Below are positions 8,539 through 17,700 of a stretch of DNA of 64,000 nucleotides, in pieces; the first letter of the stretch is position 1, and every line of letters begins with the position of its first letter. The position numbers were made by a program, and so were the translations under genes. The stretch covers positions 91,058-155,057 of the IMG/VR virus record IMGVR_UViG_3300032893_000004. One strand, 5' to 3'. The notes beneath the pieces were generated by a model, which saw only the letters and a program-made list of their open reading frames with translations, had not been told where the DNA came from and did no database searches. Origin of the DNA: a virus.

Positions 8539-9003
8539 TCAAATATTGTCGGAAAGCGACTTGAGATGAGACGTGATGACTCGGTTTCTGAACCGTTTCA
8601 AGGTCTCTTCGTCGTGCGAGAACGGAACGCAGCCTTCGAACCGACGATACGAGATCGCTAGATCGAACGTGTGTTCCAGCGCGAGACGACGGGCGTTGAT
8701 GTCAGCGTACATCCGACCGCTGAATGTGTCCCGAACGCCGTACTCCAACTTCGGAAGGCGAGTTGAGGCAGCTTCGATTCTCATGATCATTTCGAACGTG
8801 TTGGTGACCGTCGAGCACGAGTGCTGTTCGATCAAGTCTTCCAAGATATGGTTCATGTAGAACAGATAGGCGTTCGCCGTCCGGTCGTTCATGCGCTTGG
8901 ACGCGAAGATCGCGTATGGCGATAAGCGATCAAGGACGTGAGACGTCAATCCTCGATATCCGCTATCGATTCTCGGCTGCAGAACAACTTCTTGATCAAG
9001 CAC
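8539..9003 (-). CDS. Hypothetical helical protein (154 aa)
   Basis: GTG at 9003 is the preferred start (VLDQEVVLQPR): GGGGC lies about seven bases upstream and the start overlaps the previous gene's TGA (8998-8996) closely. An ATG at 9048 would add 15 residues but overlaps by over 50 bases. The protein is rich in Arg and predicted helix. No family recognised. Confidence 0.5.
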   Translation of the reverse strand: MLDQEVVLQPRIDSGYRGLTSHVLDRLSPYAIFASKRMNDRTANAYLFYMNHILEDLIEQHSCSTVTNTFEMIMRIEAASTRLPKLEYGVRDTFSGRMYADINARRLALEHTFDLAISYRRFEGCVPFSHDEETLKRFRNRVITSHLKSLSDNI

Positions 9004-9229
9004 TTTTGCCCCTGACGATAGAGTTTTCGGCCGCTTTTTGGAACACATCGAAGAATATCTCGTAGTCAGCGATCACGAATGCCAGTATAGCACCCAACTC
9101 TTCCTTCGTCAACTTGTCGGCCGCTGCCGCAAAAAGCTGCCCGAATTCGCTGTCTTCGCGTAGCTTGTTGTCGATCAGCTTGCACATCTCGTCGGTCAAT
9201 CGCTGAACTGCGTCTTCTTGGGAAATCAT
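8996..9229 (-). CDS. Small acidic helical protein (77 aa)
   Basis: Acidic alpha-helical protein (EDAVQRLTDEMCKLID, then LTKEELGAILAFVIADYE). Its ATG overlaps the stop of the CYTH-like gene by four bases. No family recognised; small acidic phage proteins can be host-enzyme inhibitors, but nothing here shows that. Confidence 0.5.
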   Translation of the reverse strand: MISQEDAVQRLTDEMCKLIDNKLREDSEFGQLFAAAADKLTKEELGAILAFVIADYEIFFDVFQKAAENSIVRGKSA

Positions 9230-9816
9230 GATTTACTGACCCTATAGCGTTTGCCGGAGTAGATCTCGTAGAGAGAATCGTTGATGATGTCGGAGTCGGT
9301 CAGCCCGAACGATTCGTTCAGAAATTTCTTCCACTTGTTGAGCATATCTATCGACACCTTGATGGGTGCCTCGTGGATCTCCACTTCGATCAGATCCATG
9401 CGCCGGTCGCCGTCGCACGAAGCTCTGTACCACACGATGTCGACCACGAAGTCCCCGTCCTGGACGAAGTAGATGTCGCAGTCCTTGTAGATCGGCAGGA
9501 TCTTGTTGAAACCTAACTCCGACATCATCTCCCGGATCAGCATAGGAGAAACCGACGGTGGAAGGGTTACGTTGACCTCTTTTCGGACCGTAGTGGAACG
9601 CTTCGAGGTGCGCGCCTTGACGGTCAGCTCGTTGGTCTTCGAACCGTGACGGTGGCGGAGAACGAACGGACCGTTGATGTGGTAGTAGTCGAAGCCGGCT
9701 ATCGTGACCAGCTTCCACTTCTTTCCGCGCAGGTGGCGACGCAGCGCGAGGTTGAAGTCAGATCGCTTCACCCTCTGCGCGTTCCACTTGATCTCGATTT
9801 CTTTCCACTTGGCCAT
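9226..9816 (-). CDS. CYTH-like domain protein (triphosphate tunnel fold)
   Basis: 196 aa. The N-terminus carries the CYTH signature ExExK as Glu6, Glu8, Lys10 (KWKEIEIKW). It is followed by alternating basic and acidic strands typical of the triphosphate tunnel (FVLRHRHG, ELTVKAR, VVDIVWYR, MDLIEVEIHEAP). CYTH proteins hydrolyse or bind inorganic triphosphate, thiamine triphosphate or nucleoside triphosphates. It lies in a minus-strand group starting at 10129. The fold call is moderately sure; substrate unknown. Confidence 0.55.
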   Translation of the reverse strand: MAKWKEIEIKWNAQRVKRSDFNLALRRHLRGKKWKLVTIAGFDYYHINGPFVLRHRHGSKTNELTVKARTSKRSTTVRKEVNVTLPPSVSPMLIREMMSELGFNKILPIYKDCDIYFVQDGDFVVDIVWYRASCDGDRRMDLIEVEIHEAPIKVSIDMLNKWKKFLNESFGLTDSDIINDSLYEIYSGKRYRVSKS

Positions 9817-9817
9817 T

Positions 9818-10129
9818 CTACTCCTGAGGATTCGTCTGCATTCCCAAGAACGCGTTGATGACGTCGACCGGTTGGTTCCGGAGTTCCCGGACCGTGCGGC
9901 GAAGTACGTTCATGGCGATCGGCATCTCCACGTCGAACAGCTTCGGGACCGCCTTGCCGGTCTTCGGATCCTTCTCGGTGATCAAGTTGCCCTTGTCGTC
10001 TTTCCGATAAAATTGGCGAGTCACGCCTGATCCGACCATGGTAATCTCGTCCTTGACGCCCATCGCCTTCAGCTTCTGGGTGATCAGTTTCGATACGCGT
10101 TTCTTTTCTTTCTTTGAAATATAGCTCAT
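9818..10129 (-). CDS. Hypothetical basic protein (103 aa), first gene of its operon
   Basis: Begins MSYISKKEKKRVSKLITQ. Strongly basic N-terminus, then a beta-rich middle and a helical end. The ribosome binding site AGGAGGC precedes ATG 10129, and a -10-like TATAAT (10152-10147) lies 18 bases upstream of the ATG. No family recognised. Confidence 0.6.
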   Translation of the reverse strand: MSYISKKEKKRVSKLITQKLKAMGVKDEITMVGSGVTRQFYRKDDKGNLITEKDPKTGKAVPKLFDVEMPIAMNVLRRTVRELRNQPVDVINAFLGMQTNPQE

Positions 10130-10146
10130 CTGGGCCTCCTGTTCTC

Positions 10147-10152
10147 ATTATA
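10147..10152 (-). promoter_or_regulatory. -10-like TATAAT upstream of the leftward operon
   Basis: TATAAT on the minus strand, immediately preceded by TTG, 18 bases before the ATG at 10129. No convincing -35 box at the expected spacing. It is the leftward half of a divergent promoter region with the plus-strand promoter at 10186-10214. Confidence 0.4.
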
Positions 10153-10185
10153 CAACAGAACGCCTGTTTGACTAGCCCTTTATAC

Positions 10186-10214
10186 TTGACTGCTTTGGTG
10201 GACTATCGGATAAT
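10186..10214 (+). promoter_or_regulatory. Sigma70-type promoter for the rightward pair of genes
   Basis: TTGACT (10186-10191), a 17-base spacer and GATAAT (10209-10214), 18 bases before the ATG at 10232. This is the best consensus -35/-10 pair in the window. It fits early transcription by unmodified host RNA polymerase. Confidence 0.6.
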
Positions 10215-10231
10215 GTGAGTGGAGGGTCTAC

Positions 10232-11014
10232 ATGGCCAACATCCACAAGTACGTCCAAGCCGCATGGGCTCGCTGTCAGTTCCCAGGTAAAGAACGGTAT
10301 CGCCTCGCTGTCGACCTGCATGCCTACGGACACGGCGAACATCGGCTCACTCTCGCGTGGGATGTGCCTAACGCGGATCCTGAGCGTACTCAGCATAAGT
10401 GGAAAGACAGATTCGGCAACATATACAGTCGATGGCAGGAACCTGGCGAACTTATATCAGTGTACCACCAGGCAGCGTTCCCGTACCAAGATTCGTACCC
10501 GTCAGGATACTTCGAAAGATTGATCTGCCAGATTCACACCGAACTAGCCGTACACGAAGCTCTAGAAACGTTTCTCGTCGACGGCGCACGGCAATGGTAC
10601 CCGCACCAGAAGGCAGACATCGTGTGCCCGCGCACAGGAAAATTTTTACGCAACGACTCATGGCGCAACGTACTCGCATGGGCCGGCGTCAAAGCTGCCA
10701 TGGATCCACACCCTCCAGGGCTTCCCTCTTGGGCCAAAACGATCGTGAAACGGCGTAAGATGATCCTAAAATTGCGCAGCATCCGCGCGACGTGGAAATT
10801 CTTTAGAAGTGGCATATTCGAAAAAGACTCCTTTTTGAAGAAATGCAGGTTTGTGATCATCTGCCTTAGTCATCTCCATAATAGCCTATTCGGCACATAT
10901 AACAACTGCTTATGGCACCTGGAAGACTGGCTTCGAGAGAAAGAAATGGAACGGTTAGTGCGCCGCCTGAAGAAGAGGCAGCTCGAACAAGAAACTAAAA
11001 AGGAGGCCGCGTGA
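10232..11014 (+). CDS. Hypothetical protein (260 aa), probably early
   Basis: ATG 10232 is preceded by GGAGGG. The protein is rich in Trp, His and Arg in the first two thirds (VQAAWARCQF, LDLHAYGHGEHRLTLAWD-type segments) and ends in a basic, Lys/Glu-rich helix (RRLKKRQLEQETKKEAA). No family recognised. It and the next gene are the only plus-strand genes left of 38 kb and lie behind a near-consensus host promoter, which suggests early expression. Confidence 0.6.
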   Translation: MANIHKYVQAAWARCQFPGKERYRLAVDLHAYGHGEHRLTLAWDVPNADPERTQHKWKDRFGNIYSRWQEPGELISVYHQAAFPYQDSYPSGYFERLICQIHTELAVHEALETFLVDGARQWYPHQKADIVCPRTGKFLRNDSWRNVLAWAGVKAAMDPHPPGLPSWAKTIVKRRKMILKLRSIRATWKFFRSGIFEKDSFLKKCRFVIICLSHLHNSLFGTYNNCLWHLEDWLREKEMERLVRRLKKRQLEQETKKEAA

Positions 11015-11304
11015 TCCTCAACGACGCTTTCGATACTGCCTACGAGATCATCGAAGAGATGATGCTTCACGGCATCACGTCCTACAGGTTGCAAGTTACC
11101 CGCGAGAACGAGAACCTCATCCGGCAGATTATCAAGGCGACTCGCGTGTTCCGGTCTTTCCGATATTCTTACATTGGGGTGATCGGCGGGAAGCGGTGGT
11201 TCGTGCTCCGAGATCACTCGGTGGACATCACTGGTCCAGCGCCGGCAGGCGAGCTGATCTTCGTCGATTTCAAAGCCAAGAAGCGGATGGCGAAGGCGGT
11301 CTAG
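11011..11304 (+). CDS. Hypothetical protein (97 aa)
   Basis: GTG start at 11011 overlapping the preceding stop by four bases, with AAAAAGGAGG upstream. A compact alpha/beta pattern (YEIIEEMMLHGITSYRLQV, then SYIGVIGGKRWFVL) and a basic end. No family recognised. The convergent hairpin at 11355 lies 50 bases downstream. Confidence 0.6.
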   Translation: MILNDAFDTAYEIIEEMMLHGITSYRLQVTRENENLIRQIIKATRVFRSFRYSYIGVIGGKRWFVLRDHSVDITGPAPAGELIFVDFKAKKRMAKAV

Positions 11305-11354
11305 AACTTATTCGCACATTTACGTTCTTCCATGACTATATTTTGACATAGAAA

Positions 11355-11374
11355 AAGCGGTCTTGCAACCGCTT
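11355..11374 (-). terminator. Rho-independent terminator after the capsid gene
   Basis: AAGCGGT-CTTGCA-ACCGCTT: a 7-bp stem with a 6-base loop, followed on the minus strand by TTTTTC. It lies between convergent genes, so it ends the leftward capsid transcript and may slow the rightward one, which has no T-run. Confidence 0.75.
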
Positions 11375-11403
11375 CTTCAAAATCCGTTAACTATACGGAA
11401 TTA

Positions 11404-12795
11404 TTAGAATAAATTGTCCACTATGACATTTTTTCTTGGCTGATAACCGGCAAGCGTCAGGAAGCGGAAGTGAGCTTCCGGGACGGACAAGTCCGCGATT
11501 GCGAGCTTCATGCGGCTGTACGGTGCCAGCTCGTGAAAGCCCCAAGTGTCCTTCTGGACAAGGTAACCGGTCACGAAGCCCGGCGATTTGTTGCCGAGGT
11601 CAGTGAAGGTCACGTTTGCGGATCCGTTTGCTGCGATACGACCGATGTAGTATGCAGTGGAGGCCGACGTCCCGCGATACACGTTGTAGAGCGAAGCTCC
11701 AGCAACGCCTGCGATAACTAGAGCAACTTGTTGGCCAGCTGCGACCGTAACGGGTGCCGAGAACATCTCGACGCCTTCACCGCGTTCATTCTCAGCCGTC
11801 ACGCCGTACACATAAGTGCCAGCGGGGATGAGCGCGCCAGAACCGGACGGCGTACCGACCGCAGTTGCGGGCGGGAGCGGCGAGCCGATCATTGCGCGAA
11901 GAGGCGAAGTTTTGCCGGACAAGAAGCGCGAGTCTTCGAGACCGACCGTTCCGTTGGAAACCCACTGTCTGCGGAGATCCGCGCCGGAAGCGTCTTGTGC
12001 GGAGCCAGCGAGCACGATCCGTTGGATCGAGTTCACGCCCGTACCGAGAGCGACCGAGGTGTTGTAACCGGACAAGATGACCGGGTCAACGAACATGGTT
12101 TCTGCTTTACCCATGTTCATGCGGCTGCGGAGAGCCGAACTTTCGATGATAGGCTGGTCGAGCGAACCGTTCTGCGAGAGAACGACCGACTTGTTCGATC
12201 CGTAAGATGCGAACATCAGATCCTGCGTCGAAACGAGGATGTCCGACATGCGAACTTGCGAATCGAGGCCGAGCATGCTCGGGAGTTCCGGCATCAGAGC
12301 CGGGTTACCGTCGAAGACGCCGTTGTTTGAGAAATCGGCCTTTCCTTTGAAAGAGTCGAATTCGATGTCCGCCGACAATTTGATTGCGGCGTTGTCCGCC
12401 TCACGGTCTTCGGCTTTCTTGCCGTCGATGGTCTCAACCATGTTAGCGGCGATTGTCACACGCTCAACACAGGAGTAGAAACACATCGGAACCGTAGCCC
12501 GGATATAGTCGCCGACGTTCAAGTCGCCGACCGCGCCTTCGCGCTGCGCCGTACCACCGAACCGTCCGTAAGACAGCTGACGGTTAAACTGCACAAGCAA
12601 TGACTTGGCTTTCTTCACCGAGAAGAGCTTCTGGAGCTTGATGTGACTGTCGTCAAACGTCACGTTGTGCATCACAGGCTCAAGGTTTTCGATCTGGAGA
12701 GCAGATCCTTGGACCAACTGCGACGGTGCTACGTTGTAGTTACCGGCCTCCAAGGTTTTCACGAGACTCTCAAGAGTCTTGACTAGATCGTCCAT
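11404..12795 (-). CDS. Major capsid protein (HK97 fold, SPO1-like with inserted Ig-like domain)
   Basis: 463 aa. The overall plan recalls SPO1-type capsid proteins: an N-terminal helix, a capsid core (FSVKKAKSLLVQFNRQLSYGRFG) and a C-terminal Ig/Fn3-like domain at about residues 315-410 (GSGALIPAGTYVYGVTAENERGEG, then LYNVYRG). The chain resumes with HFRFLTLAGYQPRKN. The first 33 residues (LVKTLESLVKTLEAG, NVAPSQL) are shared with the protease/kinase fusion and may be a removable delta-like segment. It lies 3 bases downstream of the scaffold-like gene and ends before a strong hairpin, as expected for an abundant product. Confidence 0.8.
   Translation of the reverse strand: MDDLVKTLESLVKTLEAGNYNVAPSQLVQGSALQIENLEPVMHNVTFDDSHIKLQKLFSVKKAKSLLVQFNRQLSYGRFGGTAQREGAVGDLNVGDYIRATVPMCFYSCVERVTIAANMVETIDGKKAEDREADNAAIKLSADIEFDSFKGKADFSNNGVFDGNPALMPELPSMLGLDSQVRMSDILVSTQDLMFASYGSNKSVVLSQNGSLDQPIIESSALRSRMNMGKAETMFVDPVILSGYNTSVALGTGVNSIQRIVLAGSAQDASGADLRRQWVSNGTVGLEDSRFLSGKTSPLRAMIGSPLPPATAVGTPSGSGALIPAGTYVYGVTAENERGEGVEMFSAPVTVAAGQQVALVIAGVAGASLYNVYRGTSASTAYYIGRIAANGSANVTFTDLGNKSPGFVTGYLVQKDTWGFHELAPYSRMKLAIADLSVPEAHFRFLTLAGYQPRKNVIVDNLF
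12718..12789 (-). repeat. 72-bp segment shared with the protease/kinase gene, capsid copy
   Basis: Codes for the N-terminal part of the capsid protein and aligns without gaps to 22921-22992; by hand count about 52 of 72 bases match. The shared protein pattern is ESLxKxxEAG followed by NVAPSQL. Confidence 0.65.
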
Positions 12796-12797
12796 TA

Positions 12798-13637
12798 TTA
12801 TTTCCCTCCCTTAGAGTGGATAATTTTTTCGACTTCTTCTGCCCCTTCACCGGAGATGTAGAGGCGGTTTACCATTTCACGTTCGCTCTTGGTCAGAGCG
12901 GCAGGCGAAAGCTTGCGAGCTTCTGCCTTAACTTGATCGATCGTCATCGGACGGCCGTTACCAGCTGCCGGATTGTCATTCTCGGTCTTGTTCATGACCT
13001 GAATTTCTGTGATCGACTTGCGAGCAGGCTTAGCGAGAGCTTCGAAGGCCTTCACGACCATCTGATTGGCTTCCTCAGCTTGCTGAACACGTTTTTCAAG
13101 AGCGGCGATCATCGCCTCCGACTTGCCCATATCTTGCGGCGGTGCTTGCGGCGCCGGAGCAGGAGGAGCGGCAGACTCGGGGGCGGCCGGTGCAGCCTGA
13201 CCTTGGTCTTGGCTGTAGGCAGCTTGGAGCTGTTGGCGGATGATCGAATAGTGTCGCTCAAGTTCGTCCGGCGGCATGGATCCGTAGATCTGGGCCAGCT
13301 CTTCATCGGACAACGGCTGGTCTTCGCCAGGTTGCCCTTCGGCCGCAAGTTGTTGCTCGTCGCCCGCCGGAGGCTGTTGGCCATCCATAGGGGGTTGGTC
13401 ACCTGCAGGCGGTTGATCGCCAGCCGGAGGAGCATCATCTGCGGGAGGAGCGTCGTCGGTAGGCGGCGCGTCAGAAGAAGCCGGTGCAGCGGATTTGTCC
13501 GGAGGAGCGTTTTTGTCGTCCTTCGGATCTGAATCTGCCGGATCTGCCTTAGCTAACAGCTCAGCCTTCGCCAGCGTTTCGTCAACGCTATCTAGGATGC
13601 TCTGTACGTCTTGGTCAGTCCATTTTGGCTTAGTCAT
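12798..13637 (-). CDS. Acidic Pro/Ala-rich protein, scaffold candidate (279 aa)
   Basis: Residues about 30-175 are low-complexity Pro, Ala, Asp and Gln with repeats of the type PPADDAPPAGDQPP. A coiled-coil segment (MIAALEKRVQQAEEANQMVV) and a structured C-terminal domain (about 225-279) follow. It lies immediately upstream of the capsid gene, the usual place for a scaffolding or decoration protein, and the acidic flexible plan fits scaffolding. No sequence family recognised. Confidence 0.55.
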   Translation of the reverse strand: MTKPKWTDQDVQSILDSVDETLAKAELLAKADPADSDPKDDKNAPPDKSAAPASSDAPPTDDAPPADDAPPAGDQPPAGDQPPMDGQQPPAGDEQQLAAEGQPGEDQPLSDEELAQIYGSMPPDELERHYSIIRQQLQAAYSQDQGQAAPAAPESAAPPAPAPQAPPQDMGKSEAMIAALEKRVQQAEEANQMVVKAFEALAKPARKSITEIQVMNKTENDNPAAGNGRPMTIDQVKAEARKLSPAALTKSEREMVNRLYISGEGAEEVEKIIHSKGGK

Positions 13638-13668
13638 TTTCCAATTCCCTTTCTTAGTTAGAGTCCTA

Positions 13669-14160
13669 TTATGAACTCTGGATAAGAGGATTGATCTCGT
13701 CAGACGGGATCGTGATCAGGGGCGTTGCAGCTGCGAAAGTCGTGTCGAACGCGGTGATCGATGCAGCCAAGATCGTAGCCTGCGTGGCTTGGCTGATGAA
13801 CATCTTGAGTCCCATCTTGCCGAGAGCTTGATGAATGCGAGCTTGCAAAGCGCGCGAATCCGTAGTCGTCTGATCGCTGTCTTGCAGCAATTCGATGACA
13901 TGCGGGCTATAAGCAGTTTGAGCGAGACCAAGGCCGTTTACGCGATATGCCGGACCGGGAACACCACCGATTAAAGGATCGGTTGCCGACTGAGCAGGAT
14001 CCTGCAGAACTTTCGTCTGAACTGCGGCTGTGTTGTAAGACACGTTGATCGCCGGATAGCCGTTGGCATCGAGTGCCTGCGTGATCGTAGCAGTAGGCAT
14101 CAGCAACTGTAGTCGCTGCGTCAGTTCTCTGACTTTTGCCTGGGCGGTGAAAGCTGACAT
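13669..14160 (-). CDS. Hypothetical virion-module protein (163 aa)
   Basis: Begins MSAFTAQAKVRELTQRL with a strong AGGAGGAT ribosome binding site. It is beta/alpha mixed, with a Gly/Pro loop (LIGGVPGPAYRVNGLG) and a C-terminal Ala/Thr-rich stretch. It is the first gene of the capsid operon (163-aa protein, scaffold candidate, capsid). No family recognised; the position suggests a head protein. Confidence 0.6.
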   Translation of the reverse strand: MSAFTAQAKVRELTQRLQLLMPTATITQALDANGYPAINVSYNTAAVQTKVLQDPAQSATDPLIGGVPGPAYRVNGLGLAQTAYSPHVIELLQDSDQTTTDSRALQARIHQALGKMGLKMFISQATQATILAASITAFDTTFAAATPLITIPSDEINPLIQSS

Positions 14161-14268
14161 ATTTTATCCTCCTATTAAGGATTGAACGTTCGTTCTACAG
14201 ACCATACGATTAGGTACGAATAGTCGACCAAAATGGTTAACTTACTGAAATGGTTAACTAAAAAAATT
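14161..14268 (-). promoter_or_regulatory. Regulatory region upstream of the capsid operon, with 12-bp direct repeats
   Basis: AAATGGTTAACT occurs twice (14231-14242 and 14248-14259), a 17-base period placing both on nearly the same helix side less half a turn. The same gap holds CCTAATC (minus strand, 14214-14208), which matches the core of the post-stop element, and a GAACGTTC palindrome near 14184. It lies 50-100 bases before the first gene of the capsid operon, so an operator or late-promoter function is plausible. Confidence 0.45.
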
Positions 14269-14709
14269 TTAGACGTGGTATTTTACGTACTTGACGCAGA
14301 CGCCGGAAGGCGGCTCAGATAGTCCGCAGATGACGTACGACGGCGCGCCGTCGTTCTTTTCGAGGGATGCCTCGATGGTTTTGAGGCCTTTCTTCTTAGC
14401 CCACTGCATCGCAGCCTTCTTGATCTTCGGATCGATCTCTTCGCCAAAATCCATCCGGATGGCGCCGTTTTGGAAGGCGGAAACCATACACTCGTTCTTC
14501 TTCAGTTCCTTGATGGCCTTCATGTGTTCGAAGGCAGCATTGATCGTTTTGTTGACCATATTGTTCTGCTTTGGAGCCGGAAGGTGACGATACTGCTTCA
14601 GCCACTTGTAAAAACGATATCTTAGCTTCGGCGGAAGAGCTTTTTCCAACGGAGACATAGCCAATTCTTGCGTGATCTCAGCCGAGAGGGAGTCGATGTC
14701 TATATTCAT
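14269..14709 (-). CDS. Hypothetical protein (146 aa)
   Basis: Start set at ATG 14709 (MNIDIDSLSAEITQ), just after the stop of the giant gene at 14721; an upstream in-frame ATG lies inside that gene. Helical, basic protein with a terminal beta segment (PSYVICGL, VCVKYVKYHV). No ribosome binding site is visible; the conserved post-stop element ends only eight bases before the ATG. Function unknown. Confidence 0.55.
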   Translation of the reverse strand: MNIDIDSLSAEITQELAMSPLEKALPPKLRYRFYKWLKQYRHLPAPKQNNMVNKTINAAFEHMKAIKELKKNECMVSAFQNGAIRMDFGEEIDPKIKKAAMQWAKKKGLKTIEASLEKNDGAPSYVICGLSEPPSGVCVKYVKYHV

Positions 14710-14717
14710 AGTGCCGA

Positions 14718-14727
14718 AGATTAGGCT
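14718..14727 (-). promoter_or_regulatory. Post-stop conserved element, copy 2
   Basis: AGCCTAATCT on the minus strand; it contains the TAA stop of the giant gene and ends eight bases before ATG 14709. That is too close for a normal leadered promoter, and no Shine-Dalgarno sequence is present. Confidence 0.5.
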
Positions 14728-17700
14728 CTGCGCTTCTTCGGCGCCTTCGGCTGCAGTTCCAGTACCCAGCACTTCGTGGAAAGCTTGTTCTTCTTGAGAT
14801 TGTTCAGCATCTCTTTGTTATGCTTGGGATAATCTGTATAATCGCACTGCTGGAATCCAAATTTTCTAGGATTCTCGTCGTAGATCTTCCTGAACCCAAC
14901 CGTAAAAGGCTTGGTATTCGGATTGTCCCAGTACTCGCGGTCATATTTCCCACCGTTCGACATGTATCCGCGCAGTTCGGCGCCGTGCATGTAGAGGTGG
15001 GTGATGCCTTGAGCACGTGCGTTTTCGATAACCGCAGACATGGATGCTTCCGTCCAGTCCGACAGGTGAGTGTCGATCTTCTTGGCGTATTGCTTCATGT
15101 CCTCGGCGGTGATGTTCTGCCCATTGATCTTAGTCCCGGCCGGGAATTGGCTCATAAGAGCCTTCAGGTTTCGCCGGAACTTCTGGGCGAAATCCGATTG
15201 ATATTCCTCGATCGCCCACGCGTTCTTGCCTTTGACAGATTGATCGGTGTCAACCCGCGACCAGGAAACCATATGGGGCGTAGTGGGATGCATACCGATG
15301 GACCCGTTCGAGATGCCGTTTGTCTTCTGAAGTAGATGCTGGTATAGAGACCAAAGTTTCGGATCCTGGGACAGCTCCTTCTCGGAAGCCTCTGAATTGT
15401 TGACCTGGACAACCAAGTTAGCTCTGCCAGGTGGATTGTGTCGCTGCAGCTTAGAAGACCATTCCGAATATGTCAGGTGATACTTCTTGGAATTATCGTC
15501 TAGAGCGCGCATAGCTTGCGCGAATTGTTCCGGCATCACCGGCTTATTCTGAGCTGAAGTGAACACGGCCTTCACTGATGGCGGGAGAGACTTCTCTTCG
15601 GCCGGAAACTTCCTCTTGAATTCGGCCCACGCCATACCTTCAGCAGGTATGAGAGCCATGGTCGCTTTCATGCGCTCGTAGTCCTTGTGCTGGAGGCTGA
15701 TATCGCGTAGAACCTTCGACTCGTCCACACTTCCGCTGGCGCCGGCCTTCTGAGATTCCGGCAGCGCCACAGGGATGGCTCGAAACAGCTTGCCGCCGTA
15801 CGTCGGATTGGTCAAAGCCGGGTTGAACTTTCCGCCTGGGGCAAAGAACTTCGGAAACTGCTCGTTGGAAAGAGCAAACAACTCGCCGAGATCTTGTTCC
15901 GACACGTTCGGATGTTGCATGAGTTGAGTAGCCATTTCCGACGCCGTCCTCTTATCGATGTCCTTGTAATTTTGAGCATCGTTCCGGAGAATCGCGTCGG
16001 TGTACATCTTGACAGCTTTTGGCGGAGTAGACTTGTTCGAAAGTATATCGATCGAAGCCTGAGCCATCGCTTCTTTGTTGCGATCGAACATATCGTAGAC
16101 TTGAGCTGCAAGATCTTCGTCGATGTGAGGAGATGACGTCACAGGCTTAAGCTTCATAGCCAAATTATGACCTTCCGAGGGGTGGATGTCGGTGTGCCCG
16201 GAGAACATGTAATCGTGATTTTCCTTGGCATACGCTCGTAAGCTCTCGACGCCGCCGACGCCGTTTTCGACGGCCGTCTGGAACAAAGAGTTCCTAAGAT
16301 CGTGGGCACCGGATTGCGCCAGAAGATCGGTTAGGTCCTTGTGAGACATGTCTGGACCCATATACTTGAGACCTTCTTCCATCGCGTACGTATAGTCGTT
16401 GTGGAATATCTCGTTGTTGTTCTTGAGCTTGACGTACATGTGCAGAAGATTCTTACCGTGGTGAGCGATATCCTCCTTGGACATCTTCGCAAACCAATCT
16501 TTAGACGATTTAACGAACGCGGTCTTCGCTCGGTTCTCATCTTTATTCGTCGATTTCTCGCCGAACTGCTGGTAGTTCGAACCGTTGAGCGCTTCCGTCG
16601 GAATATTCGTCCGATCACGTAGAGCAAAGATCGCATGCGGAGCGGACTTAAACATCTCGCGCCAATCCTGCTCTTCGAAATTTTCTGCGGCTCCTACGAT
16701 ACCTTTGATGGCTTCATGGGTCTTTTCGGGAGCCAATTCTTTTCCGGAAGCCTCCTCGATGGAGTGGTACTCTTTCACCATGTCCATGACCTTGAGAGCA
16801 TCCTCGCGGTCCAGTTGTATGCCAGTCTTGGCGATCTTAGTCAGAATCGACAGCATCGTGGCATGGTCGCGGGACGCTTCTAACTTACCAGTATTGTTCA
16901 GGTCCGGTGCTTGGAGTCGCATATGAGACGCAACCGTTTTTATGTGACCGTGGATCTGTCCGATCATTTCGGAAATTTTGCCTAGCTTGTCTTTCAGATT
17001 CGGCGTTTCTTCCTTGACGCTGGCATTGTGTATGGCTGTGGCGTACTGATCTAGATTGCTCAGGATCTTGTTACGGTGTTCCGCGCCCATAAATGGGGCA
17101 TTCGGCGCAGCCAGATTCGGATCTTTGACCAACGCGTCCATATCACGCATCTTAGCGTGAACCGCGTAGATCAAGTTCCCGTCCATAGCCTGTCCTATCT
17201 GACGGATCAGCGGATTGAATTTTTCGTCCGGCATCGAACGAGCGAGCTTGACGGAATCGTCCGGCTGCACGTACTGGTTATGCTCCATCTTGCTGAACAT
17301 TCTAGACTGATCGATCGAGTACGGGTTCTCTGCGTTCACAGCCAGAGACCGATTCACCAGAATCGAAGAGTTCGCGCCGGTCAAGCGATCTGCGTTCTCT
17401 GCGAGAGCTTGAAGCTTCCACTCCGACGCAGATGCTTCGACGAATCTAGGATCATTGAGCAAGTTATCCGGTATTCGGTCTTCAGATAGTTCCGCGCCGG
17501 CGGCTAATTGATTGGGATCGTTTGGCAACTGTTCCCAAAGACTGACCGCCTGATCGACGTTGCCGGCTTCGGCAGACTGCATAGCCATGTTCCTGAGTTG
17601 AGCATGCGCGAACGGAGCGATCTTAGGATCCAGAGTCTGCTTCTTGATGTAGTTCAAGACGAATTCGTTCTTTTGCTGTTCTTCCGGTCCAGATTCTGAA

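Noticed and set aside
10167-10172. First TTGACT in the 10.17 kb gap as the -35 box
   Set aside because: Spacing to GATAAT at 10209 is far too long; the second TTGACT (10186) has the correct 17-base spacer.
12816-13532. 238-codon plus-strand open frame opposite the scaffold-like gene
   Set aside because: Shadow of the Pro/Ala-rich minus-strand gene; its Arg/Leu-rich composition and lack of a ribosome binding site fit an antisense frame.
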